64,000 bases of DNA. Source: Antedon bifida. Taxonomy: Eukaryota > Echinodermata > Crinoidea > Comatulida > Antedonidae. The notes below the pieces were generated by a model. The model worked only from the letters and a program-made list of their open reading frames with translations, was not told where the DNA came from and searched no databases. Below are positions 37,337 through 47,735 of this stretch, piece by piece (the stretch's first letter is position 1; the number at the start of each line of letters is the position of its first letter). The translations under genes were made by a program, and so were the position numbers. The DNA is taken from NCBI GenBank assembly GCA_963402885.1, contig OY727097.1:18538001-18602000 (forward strand), given 5' to 3'.

Positions 37337-38235
37337 TGGTTATCCGCCTTAAGCGGATAACCATTGTTATTATTGTAGTGTTTCTTTTTTTTTTTTATTG
37401 GTTATCCGCCTCAAGCGGATAAGCCCTTGGAATTGTAGTGTTTCTTTTTTTTATTGGTTATCCGCCTCAAGCGGATAAGCCCTTGGAATTGTAGTGTTTC
37501 TTTTTTTATTGGTTATCCGCTTCAAGCAAAAATTGCCACTGGTGCGCACATTTTTACGCGCGCACGGCACAGGGAACGCGTATAAGCTTTTCTTTTGCAT
37601 AAATTGTGTTTTTCAAACTTGGGTTAACAATTTTACGTTATTTTATTCACTTTTCAACTTGAAATGGCGTTCTACGAGCATGTTAAACATGACTGGTTGC
37701 GCACGAAAACGTCAACAAATTGTGAAAATGTTGCAAAATATGTCTACTTTTAAAAGTGATACAGTTCATCAGAATGCAAGGTTACCCCCGTTTTTTATTT
37801 TATTTTATTACAGTCTATGAATCGTAGGTCTGATTTATTATAGTGTTGAATGTTAAAACGTGTTTGATGGCTACATTATTTGCATATTAAATATAATTTT
37901 CGAAATTTTTATCATCAAACAAACAATAACATTTTCAAAGAGTAAAACAATAAACATAACGTTTATCTTTTTTCTTTACATTTTAATATATAAAACTTGA
38001 AAGTATGCACTTTCATAAAATGTCAGTGTTTAAAATTTAAGTTTAATCAACTTTCTACGCTGATCATGACATTTTGAGCGTGTCAAAAATTCCCACGCGC
38101 GCGAAAAATTTTACGCGTAAGGTGCGCACGGAGCATGAAAATTATGTGTTTTCTCTTAAATTATGATCTTATAGCCTTTCCTAGTCATTTTAAAAAAGAT
38201 TGACATCATTTCAATTTAAAATGACATGACATGTG
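37337..38235 (+). mobile_element. Helentron-like element A4 with four 5' ends
   Basis: Hairpins begin at 37337, 37400, 37455 and 37511 with a CTTAAG or CTCAAG centre (TTATCCGCCTCAAGCGGATA); spacing is 55-63 bp and the fourth is interrupted halfway. The following body is a shortened and rearranged version (AATGGCGTTCTACGAGCATG recalls subfamily B). It has no CTAG end and runs into the next copy, which suggests recombination between copies. Confidence 0.65.
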
Positions 38236-38925
38236 ATTGTAAATATCTTTTTTTTCATCTTCATCTTCTTTGTTATTCTTCTTTCTTTCCCGGATTTTTG
38301 TGCGTCGCATATCCCCTATTGCTTGTGAATATATCTTTTGTATAACTTTGTCATTATATGGACATTTACCTGAAGTTGTGCACCTCCATATTTTTAATGA
38401 CGTTAGAGTCGCGCAGCGTAAGTTACGCGCGATTTTATGAATTTCAATGATTGATCATAGATTATAAACCAAAAGTCATTTTGTTTTGACACAAAAATGA
38501 CATTTTTCACAAGAAGTTACGCGCGCACGTGCATTTAAAATTTAAAAATGCGCAAAATTAATTTCTAATCAACTTTCTACGCTGATCATGACAATTTAAA
38601 CATGTCAAAAATTCCCACGCGCGCGAAAAAAATTACGCGTAAGGTGCGCACGGAGCATGAAAATCATGTGTTTTTTTCTTGAATTATGATTTTACAGCCT
38701 TTCTTAGTCATTTTAAAAAAGATTTACATCATTTCAAATTAAAATGACGTCATACGAACATGTTGATTTAGACAATTTGCGCGCGTTTTAGTTGCAAAAG
38801 TGACAACATTTTTATTTCATGTCATAGGATGGCATAATAATTGTCGAGGTTCATATGGTTAAGTATGTGCATGTTGCGTTTGCGCGGATAACCTGAACTC
38901 GTCAAAGTGACGAGTTCAAATCTAG
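38236..38925 (+). mobile_element. Helentron-like element A5
   Basis: It begins within a TGTGATTGTAAATATC-T run remnant of a 5' end and has an internally deleted body. It ends TGCGCGGATAACCTGAACTC, stem-loop, CTAG at 38922-38925 before TTTTT. Confidence 0.7.
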
Positions 38926-40412
38926 TTTTTCTGTATTATGCTTCTTTCTTTCTGTCATTTTTGTGCGTCGCGTTTCTCTAAAACGTGTAAACAGAACATA
39001 TCGTAACTTTGTCAACATATCGACATTTACATGAAGTTGTGCACCTCCTATTTTTGAATGACGTCAGAGTTGCGCAACGTGAATTACGCGAGATTTTATG
39101 AATTTCAATAATTGATCATAGATTATAAACCAAAAGTTATTTTATATTGACACTTAGTGAAAATTTAAGTCATATTAAGGGCAAACTTTCTATGGATTAA
39201 AAATGGCATGTTTCACAAGAAGATATGCGCGCACGCGCATTTAAAATTTCAAAATGCGGAGAATTAATTTCTAATCAACTTTCTACGCTGATCCTGACAT
39301 TTTAAGCATGTGAAAAATTCCCACGCACGCGAACAATTTTACGCTTAAGGTGCGCACGGAGCATGAAAATCATGAAAATTAAATTAAAATGACGTCATAC
39401 GAACGTCGTCGTCATACGTTGATTTAGACCATTTGCGCGCGTTTTAGTTTAAAAAGTTATAAAATATTGTCAAAATAATGCCAATTTTTAATCTATTATA
39501 GCTCTTCAGGATCAAAGGTGACCCCAATTTTTTTAACTTATTATGTAAGACGATAAATTGTAGATATGAATTCATGCAGAATTTTTACCTCTCGGATGTT
39601 ATGACGTCATGGTATGGCCACACGAATGTAAAATATAGGATTGTTGTCTCTTTCGTTATTGCTCATCACATTCAACAGAGCGCATCTCGCTTATACATAT
39701 TCCATTTCCCCCGGGATTTTAATAATGTCTACGTCAATCAACTATCTTTTGCATGAGTTAAAAATATTTTAATTTTGATGACGTCATCATGTCTAAAAAT
39801 GTAAATAACGTGGGTCACTTATTTTCATCTTTACAGTAAATTTTAATCTGTTATAGCTCTTCAGAATAAAAAGTGATAATCATGATTAAAACGTTTTCTG
39901 GAAGCTATTGGATTGTAGATACGAATCCATGTGAACATTTTGCCAATTATATGTTGTGACGTCATCATATGGCCAGTTGAATTGAAAAATCGTATTTTCA
40001 TATTTTGCGTCATAGTTCATCACATTTAAAAGAGCGCGCATCATTATTTTACGTACTTAAATTTCTTCTACACGTTAATATGTTGTTCCTGAGATAATTT
40101 ACTTCTGAAATTGCTATCTAAGTATTTCAATTTGATACCGTCGCCATGTTAAAAATGGGAATAAATGGCGGGTCCCATAATTTCACCTATTCTACATGTA
40201 TGTAATATGTATACAGATTATACTTTTTGCACTGTATATACTATATGACACAATATTGACAGAATTCAGCACTAACAGCATATCATATTCTTCAGTTCTT
40301 GTCATAATGCCATAATCCTTATCTGTGTGCAATATTCCAACGTATGACGTGCACGTGGCGTTTGTCGTGGTGCGGATAACTAACTCGTCAAAGTGACAAG
40401 TTTCATGTCTAG
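38926..40412 (+). mobile_element. Helentron-like element A6
   Basis: A 5'-truncated copy starting at TTTCTGTATTATGCTTC with a nearly full body, including two tandem-like versions of the TTATAGCTCTTCAGGATCAA to GACGTCATC segment. It ends GTGCGGATAACTAACTCGTC, stem-loop with one mismatch, and CTAG at 40409-40412 before TT, where subfamily B sequence resumes. Confidence 0.7.
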
Positions 40413-42008
40413 TTATTTATTTCTCTCTGTACAAATTTGTGTAACAATTATCTCAAAAAGTTAAATGTCAATGATCACAAATTTTTCACAATGTCTTTTA
40501 AATACTTTAACTTAACCATAATAAGCTTTTCAGTGTGATCACTCAACCGTGACGTCATTAATACGCAATTTTGTGAAATCACACTATCAATCATATCTCC
40601 ATAACTCTTTATCACATATCAATGAAATTCACTACACATAAACTTCAGGTCAAGGGTAAAAATATTAGCAAATAAAAACTTACGCGTTTCAAGGTCATGC
40701 ACGTGAAATTGCACGTTAAAAATTTAAAAAGCTCCAAATTAAGTTTTGATCAATTTAGAGCATGAATTAGGCCATTTGCGTGTTTCAAAAAATTACTGCG
40801 CAAAACCACGTTTTTGCGCGCGCGATACTTAAAAAGCGTAAAAAATACGAATTTTTTGTACAAATCGCATTTTACCCACCATCCTTAGTACATTCACCAA
40901 ATTTGAGTCCGTTCCGACTTAAAATAACGCTATACGAGCAGGTTAAAAATGACAAAATGCGCACATTAATTGCATCAAAGTGCTGAAAATGGTGAAAAAT
41001 AGGTCTTTTTTAAAATGAAAATAACTTTTCAGAATGCAAGATGACCCCTAATTTTTTAAACTTATTCGGGAAGCCATTGAGTTGTAGATATGAATTCATG
41101 TACATATTTGACGTACAAAATGTTGTGACCTCATCAAATGGCCACTTGAATTTAAAAATTAGGATTTTTTAACTTTTTGTGTAGTTTATCACATTCAACA
41201 GAGCGCATCTCGGTTATTTGTGCTCGAATTTCTCAAAAATTTCAGTATGTGCTTGTTTTAATTATTTATCTTTCTCATGAGTTGTCGGCGTTTTCATTTT
41301 GATGACGTCATCATGCGTAAAAATTTGAATAACGTAGGTCGTGTAATTTCACCTACACCATACATTTGAATATCTTACAGCTCTTCAGAATTAAAGGTGA
41401 CCTTGAAGATCATAATTTATTAAAAAAGCTGATGAAATGTAGATATGAATTCATATAAAAAATAAGCCTATTGGATGTTGTGATGTTATCATGGCCAGTT
41501 GAAGTTAAAAAGTAGTTTTTAAATTTCTTTAGTCAAAGTTATACAAATTTCAAAGAGCGCGCATTGCGCTTCTACGTGCCAAATTTTCTTCCAATTCTTA
41601 TAATTATTTGCTCAATTCATTATCTTTCGAAAGGTGTCAACTTCAAGTTTATTTTGATAATTCCATCATACCAAAAAATTAGAACATGATGTGTGTCCCG
41701 TAATTTCACCTATGCTACACTGTATATAGATATACAGTATATACTGTACATATTGTATATGGCATATAATAGGCACAACTCAGCACTATAAGCGTATAAT
41801 AGGATGGCATACATCAACATTTTCCGATCGTATGTTAATGTACGTGCATGTTTAAAAAAAATTTATTTCGATAAAATGATAAAAATGATCACCTATAATT
41901 CGTCAAAGTGACGAATTAAATTCTAGTATTAATAATTGAATTTGTTTTATTTTACCGATGATGAGAAAGATGTGCCTTAAAAAATGACAATTTGTAAACA
42001 TAGTTTAA

Positions 42009-42544
42009 AGATGTATTGTCCCTTGAAACACAAACAAATGAAGGTCAAAATATTCTAAATTTAAATTGGCCATATCAAAGTAATATTAAAGTTATTCACT
42101 TTAAGTCTAAAATTTGAGCCAAAAACAACAAGTTTACGTAATTAACAGGTAAATTACATTTCGTCTGGAAAATCGTTGCGAGCGAAAGTAAACAAAGATT
42201 TCAAACCACGAGTACGCATTATGCATATGCTAATTAGGATTGTTTACAACTCGTCACGGTTGAGAAGTTGTTTTCACACAGATCATGAGAAAGTTTTATG
42301 ATTATGCATACAGAGTAGCCAAACATGTGCGTTTCATTATGGGAATGTTTTGATCGAAAACTTTGACTGGAAGTCAAAGTTATTTTTTAAACAAAAAAAC
42401 ATCTGTATTTCAGTTAAATGATTTTTTTTTTGACAAATTTTTGGGGATAGTTAATAACTATTATGATACTTCAAAATGACCCACCTTTTTTCGAAATCTT
42501 TTATATTTTATTTTTTTGGAATTAGTCAAAGGGACAATACATCT
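42009..42544 (+). mobile_element. TTAA-flanked MITE (copy 1)
   Basis: Ends AGATGTATTGTCCCTT and GGGACAATACATCT are inverted and flanked on both sides by TTAA (42005-42008, 42545-42548). TTAA target duplications are characteristic of piggyBac-type transposition (established knowledge). Internal sequence is shared with 59149-59693 in the opposite orientation (AATATTCTAAATTTAAATTGGCC; TTGACTGGAAGTCAAAGTTA). No transposase. Confidence 0.9.
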
Positions 42545-42559
42545 TTAAGATTATAATAT

Positions 42560-44000
42560 TATTCAGCATAATGTCATTTAACAGTACATAATTATTTAAA
42601 TGTGAAATATTTTATAGGGAACGTAGGCTACGTCTGTTTACTATTAGTATAGTATTACAATGAACATTTGATTATAAGGCAATCCCATCATTATCCATTA
42701 TAAAATTGCATCATATCACCACTATATTCGTAAATGATGACATGCGTGTGTGTATTCGTTGTACGTCCATGTACTTATTATTCTGTGCCTCTTCATTGTC
42801 TTGTTTAATTTAAAATTAAATAAACACCCGATATGAGGATAGTTTTAGGTATGATAATTAAAACGTTCTATAACCAAAAGGGTTGAAAGGAATTTCTTCA
42901 GTAAAATGATCATTGTGCTGTTGATCAAAAGGCGACTCACAATCTGAAACCAATCGGAGCTGTGCCTTCTGGCAGCTGTTTCCTCACAGCTGCTACGTCT
43001 TTCTGCTGACCATCGGAGATTCCCCTTTTATAAAAACATGCACACGATACTGTACGATGGTTTTTCCATGGTCAAAATGTAGCGTTTTAATTTTACTAAA
43101 GTACCTGCATGTAAAACGATCATATCTGCGATGAAATTCTTTTTTTTTGAGTATTTTTTATTTCTTCATTTTGAAAAGTCATAATAAAAAATTAAATAAC
43201 AATAGACATATAACTTGTCAATAAATGGAAAATGATCAATAAGTAGCCTATAACACTCATTGTCTTACAACGCTGTTTGTTTTAACTAATCTATACGAAG
43301 GCCTACTACACATTTATACATTTATTATATTATCCTAAAAAATGAGCTGGTATCCACTTGTAGGTTGAAGAAAAAATCTTAATTGTGTCTCTGGTAACTA
43401 ATTTTGAAATCATTTTAAATTAACATTTTCCAAACTATAAATCAGGGATAATATTTTTAGAACTTTCAAACAAGGAACTATTTTGTTGTGATTTTCAAAA
43501 AGCACATTACTCCAGTAAAACCTGTAAAATAAAAATTAAAACACAAGGATAAACATTATAATGTATACAACATTTTGCACGACCAAAGTAACAATGCGAT
43601 CGATATCAAACGCAACCAATATGATTAAAACAGCGTACTACTAGCGGCAGCGCTTCATACCAAAATAAAACCGTGGGCAACTTTGCGTTGGGGCTACTTT
43701 GCGATGGGGCGACTGTGCTGGGGCGACTTGACTGGATCCCATAAAACCTCATCTTTGACCTCTGACCTCAATTTGAATATTTTGACCCATTGAAACAAAA
43801 TGCAAAAGTGCAACACTTAGATTAAGGAAATAATTGTAGTGTTAAATTTATTGGGAGATGCAAATTAAAATTTGTTCTAATGGGAAAGTTTGTCCAAAAA
43901 TGGCCGAAAGTATGATTTTACCATTTTTGACCTTTGACCTCATATGAGGCCAACTTCACCAGCAACCTATTAATCAATAACCATTAAACAATTAAATTGC
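42560..44000. other. Intronic sequence, no gene seen
   Basis: No coding frame is supported. Positions 43676-43735 are the reverse complement of the 30545 minisatellite (TTGCGATGGGGCGACT). Positions 43340-43560 share segments with 9440-9560 and 15700-15830. Near 43756-43940 are DR1-like TGACCT repeats. Confidence 0.5.
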
Positions 44001-44009
44001 TTCCTGCAT

Positions 44010-44052
44010 CTATATATAAATTTACGTAAGGGCAAAATTCGGTAAATCTAGT
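44010..44052. repeat. Truncated copy of the 465-bp dispersed repeat
   Basis: The segment TCTATATATAAATTTACGTA through TTCGGTAAATC matches the first 43 bp of 61584-62045, then diverges. It lies 92 bp upstream of the exon at 44144. Confidence 0.8.
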
Positions 44053-44143
44053 ATAGACAATTTTTCTTGCAAGCCCATGACTTGTGGTATTGTTGTGTCA
44101 TTTTTTTCATGACTTATATTGAACCATATTTTTTTTATTTCAG

Positions 44144-44897
44144 CTTCAGAGACAAAACGTGGGTCATCATAGCCGAAGTTCATCATTGCCTTTCTATAAG
44201 ACAATGACTTTTAATCATAATCCATCTTATAATCAGATCAATGCTGCAGTCTTGACATCACCTACAAATGATGTGTTGACCCTTGATAAATCTGCTGAAA
44301 CACAAAATCGTGACAGAACTACAGCAAAAGATGCTCTTATGTTAGTTTTACAAGAAAATAAAGCGCTTAGTAATAATATCAGGCAATCGCATATTACACA
44401 TGTTTCAAACGACCCTTTGATGAATATAAGTCGTGTAGCTGAAGAGAAGTTTGATAGACATATGGCACATTCTGATCTTCCAAGTGAGAATTTATCAAAA
44501 AAGAAAGGATCATGTGAATGTAGTACAAACTCAGATATTGATTCTGAATGGAAATGTGAAATGGAGGCTGCCCTTGTTTATGGTGGCGGGAAAGCCTACT
44601 GTCGCCTTTGTGGAAAAAAACTAAAGATTACAGAAGATGATAAAATCCAATGGAATACTTCACAGACCCTTCAGCCTAGGGAATTATCAACATTACCAAA
44701 AAATCAACTCTTTGCCGATAACAATGATAAGTCAGCAGCAATGTCTAATAAACAAAGGAGACGAACTCTTCATAAAATGAACAGTTTGTCTGCAATGAAA
44801 AGACCTCCAGAAGCTGATGAATTTAACAAGGGTAGCCTTTTTTCATCATCTTTTCCAAAAGCTATGGAACGTCAAAGTGGAAGTTTACTTGAAGAAG
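44144..44897 (+). CDS. RUBCN: RUBCN-like gene, large exon d (Ser-rich linker with a Cys cluster)
   Basis: The acceptor is TTTATTTCAG and the donor GTAGGT. The exon enters in phase 0, leaves with one base, and encodes 251 residues. The beginning (QRQNVGHHSRSSSLPFYKTM) corresponds to the poorly conserved Ser-rich linker that follows the RUN domain in Rubicon. In Rubicon this linker is long and disordered and carries interaction sites. Unusually, the middle has a Cys cluster: CEC (residues 285-287 counted from 17328), C299 and CRLC (C314, C317) around GGGKAYCRLCGKKL. This looks like a small metal-binding knuckle that I do not know from vertebrate Rubicon. A second possible donor at 44915 is out of phase with the next exon. 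Without splicing, the frame would end at 44960-44962. Confidence is high for the exon, moderate for its exact function. Confidence 0.8.
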
Positions 44898-45411
44898 GTA
44901 GGTCAGTAAGTCAGGTAAAGTCAGTTTCACTGATGAGGCATGGCATCACAAAATTGGCTTAGTGTCAGAAATAATAATTTTTTAGATTTTTATATATTCA
45001 TAATCTATATTTAATATAAGCTTTAAAATGAGGTGTTGGTTATTAAAATTTGGTTTATTATATGAAGAGTTATAAATGAAAACATACGAGTCACTTTCTA
45101 CCTCAGGAAATCTTCATTTTGAAAAATCAACAATGAAGTAGTGACGCCGATTAGCTGGGCCTAGCCTAGCCCGCCGATCAACGCTATTATCTCCTCAATA
45201 ACGGCAAACTATATCACTGTGTATCGTTTTTTATTGAAATTTTAAAATGGGTAGGTTAGGCCGTATTTCACATTCTGAACTTCAAGGCTAAATATCTCAA
45301 AAGTTTGGGTTGCGACTCTGCGCCGCTTTTGTGATGCCAGGCCTCATATAGTCAGTGAAACAATTTTACCAACTGAAGCATTGTCATTTTTTCAGTTATT
45401 AGTTTATCCGC

Positions 45412-45770
45412 ATTCAGCGGATAACTCCTTGTAACTGTCCTGTTTCATCATCTTTTTTTTTTTCTGTATTCTTCTTTCTTTCTGTCATTTTTGTGCAGAG
45501 CATATCTCTAAAACGTGTAAACATGACATTTCATAACTTTGTCAACATGTGGGCATTCACGTGAAGTTGTGCACCTGCTATTGTGAATGACGTCAGAGTT
45601 GCGCAACGTGACTTACGCGCGTTTTTATGAATTTCGCGTATTTAACATAGATCAAAGACCATACTGTATAACAGTTTAAATTGAAACTTAACAAAAGTTT
45701 AAGTTATATCTTGCGGTAACTGACTGTGTAAAAAAAATGGCATGTTTCACACACAATCAGGCAAAGAACA
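45412..45770 (+). mobile_element. Helentron-like 5' fragment
   Basis: The fragment starts with a hairpin TTATCCGC/ATTCA/GCGGATAA and runs through CTCCTTGTAACTGTCC, TTTCTGTCATTTTTGTGCAG and GAAGTTGTGCACCTGC before losing similarity. It has no 3' end. It serves as the empty-site reference for the MITE at 34682. Confidence 0.75.
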
Positions 45771-45861
45771 TTAATTCTAAACCGCCCGGTGATATACTGA
45801 AATTTAATTAATTAATTTGAAACGATAAAGATGAGGAAATCTGTGAGAATGAGAAAAAGTC

Positions 45862-45932
45862 GCCCCAACCGAGACTCGAACTCGGACCGCCTGCTTGATA
45901 TGCAGATGTCCTAACCATTAGACCACTGGGGC
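45862..45932 (-). tRNA. tRNA-like gene, anticodon ATC (nominally Asp)
   Basis: The minus strand folds into a complete 71-nt cloverleaf: acceptor GCCCCAG/TTGGGGC (one G-U), D stem GTCT/GGAC, anticodon stem TCTGC/GCAGG, loop ATATCAA, perfect T stem CCGAG/CTCGG. The B box is GAGTTCGAGTC and a T5 terminator follows three bases after the acceptor. The A34 anticodon ATC is not the usual GTC of animal tRNA-Asp. The D arm (TGGTCTAATGGTTAGGA) is like Asp/Glu tRNAs. It may be a functional tRNA gene, a mutated copy, or the head of a SINE; the immediate terminator argues against a SINE. Confidence 0.6.
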
Positions 45933-46678
45933 TTTCATGGTATTGTTCAAACTCGATTGGATAGCGACTCTTTAACATTCTCGGCGTGGTACGGCGGAAC
46001 AGCACTAGTCCTCAGTATTCAGGTTGAAATTATCAGACCGTTAGGATAGAGTGCTCAATACCAAGGTAGAGCATAAATAAATAAATAAAATAACAGCACA
46101 AAACTTGGTTACTTCATTGTTTTAGTCACTACAAATTTGTTTTGTACGACCAGCATGTAGCTGGCCGCACTCTTCAGGTGTTAAGGTTATGTAAAACATA
46201 AGTGACACAGTTGTCTCATAGTGCTTAATAGAAGTGAGTCATCAGGAAGTCGTATACAATAGCCTATTGTCTTAGATTTAGATAAACTATTTGGATCTGC
46301 AATTTAGTAAGAATTTTTTCCTATGTCTACAAGTAGAGACTAACTCGTTCTTACGGTTCAGTGAGCATAGCTAGTCGAATACCGTACACCAAGAAGGGCT
46401 GGGGGTACGGCGGTCGGCGATCGTGCGTATAACTATAAATAAATACTACTAGGCCTATTCCAATCGTAAACGTTTACAAATGAAATTTTATCGGAGCGCC
46501 TAAAACAGCTCCATAATGAACAAATCTTTTCATCATTTATAACATCACGCTAAAATGCCTTGAAAACTAGGCAGAAGCAGGTTGCCGTTACGTTAGTACA
46601 CTGTAGCTAGGCCTAGCCTACTCAGGCCTAGCCAACGAGGTGACGATATGTACAATCTGTGTGGCGAGGCATTTATGT

Positions 46679-46748
46679 TCGGTGTATAAGACGCACCCCT
46701 AATTTAGAGGTCAAATTTGCGTGTCAAAAGTGCGACTTATACACCGAA
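46679..46748. mobile_element. Short palindromic MITE
   Basis: TTCGGTGTATAAGACGCAC at the left is mirrored at the right by GTGCGACTTATACACCGAA (18 of 19 paired), with a 32-bp centre. The pattern of GTATAAG next to GACGCAC is shared by a group of palindromic repeats seen in many animal genomes (established knowledge, family name not claimed). Confidence 0.7.
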
Positions 46749-47099
46749 ATATACGGTATGTCTACTTCTGCAATTATCTACATCAAGAAAGATCATCAAG
46801 TACAGTGCTGCTGCGCGTACTACAGTAACTGCACAGCTACGTTACATATCACCCTTCTACCCATAACGAAATAACTAAGTATATTTAGATAGTCTTTAAT
46901 AGAAATAGCTCTATCCTTAGTAGGCTTAATAGGCCGTTAGTAGTTTTTTTCTCTTGGCTACTAAGGATTTTATCATAATTTCTTTGACTACTTTCTGACT
47001 ACATAAAATAGATAGGTGACATAATAGGTACTACCTATTAAAAGTACACAGTAAGTAGTTGTATCATAGTTGATGTAGCACTATTTAAAGTAGGTCTTT

Positions 47100-47735
47100 A
47101 AGCTACACCATTGTAGTAGTTTTTAATAGATATTTTTCACCTTAAGAGTTTTTATGTAGACAGGGAGTAGTCTCCATCTATCTATATATAATAGATATTT
47201 AGTAGGTATGAAAAAAAAGTTAAATGTAGTTTGTTAATAGGTTATAGATAGCTGTTGTCTATCTATTATAAGTAGACAGTTGATAGATAATACAAAACTG
47301 TATTACTCATAGATTTCTAATAGACTTGTAGTAGTCTCCATCTATCTATATATAATAGATATTTAGTAGGTATGAAAAAAAAGTTAAATGTAGTTTGTTA
47401 ATAGGTTATAGATAGCTGTTGTCTATCTATTATAAGTAGACAGTTGATAGATAATACAAAACTGTGTTACTCATAGATTTCTAATAGACTTGTAGTAGTC
47501 TCCATCTATCTATATATAATAGATATTTAGTAGGTATGGAAGGAAAGTTAAATGTAGTTTGTTAATAGGTTATAGATAGCTGTTGTCTATCTATTATAAG
47601 TAGACAGTTGATAGATAATACAAAACTGTGTTACTCATAGATTTCTAATAGACTTATAGTAGTCTCCATCTATCTATATATAATAGATATTTAGTAGGTA
47701 TGGAATATAAGTTAAATGTAGTTTGTTAATAGGTT
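47100..47735. repeat. 164-bp satellite, left block (about four units)
   Basis: The marker CTCCATCTATCTATATATAA starts at 47172, 47336, 47500 and 47664, exactly 164 bp apart. Each unit also has GATATTTAGTAGGTATG, GTAGTTTGTTAATAGGTTAT and GTTGATAGATAATACAAAAC. The preceding 46880-47100 holds more divergent TAGTAG-rich sequence that may be decayed units. Confidence 0.9.

Larger units (their letters stand above)
31087..41926 (+). mobile_element. Helentron-like element, subfamily B, split by a nested cluster
   Basis: The 5' end is a 30-nt palindrome at 31087-31116 (AGGTGATCATTT ... AAATGATCACCT). The matching 3' end lies at 41876-41926: AAAAATGATCACCT, then a stem-loop AATTCGTCA/TGACGAATT (41897-41917), then TTCTAG before a T. 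The sequence at 31117-31160 continues naturally at 40413. So one element of about 1.6 kb appears to have been split by about 9.25 kb of subfamily A elements. The 5'-terminal repeat that recurs inverted just before a 3' hairpin and CTRR-like end is the asymmetric terminal repeat structure described for Helitron2/Helentron elements. No Rep/helicase frame is present. Confidence 0.65.

Noticed and set aside
31141-41930. Possibility that the TTATCCGC hairpins are transcription terminators or Pol III-type small RNA genes because of the T runs that follow
   Set aside because: Their position at the start of repeated element bodies, their pairing with GCGGATAA near each 3' end, and lack of A/B boxes fit transposon termini better.
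44898-44962. Extension of exon d through the donor to a stop (ending HGITKLA), as an alternative terminal exon
   Set aside because: The GTAGGT donor at 44898 is in the right phase for the next exon and the extension has no conserved features; intron retention remains possible but is unsupported.
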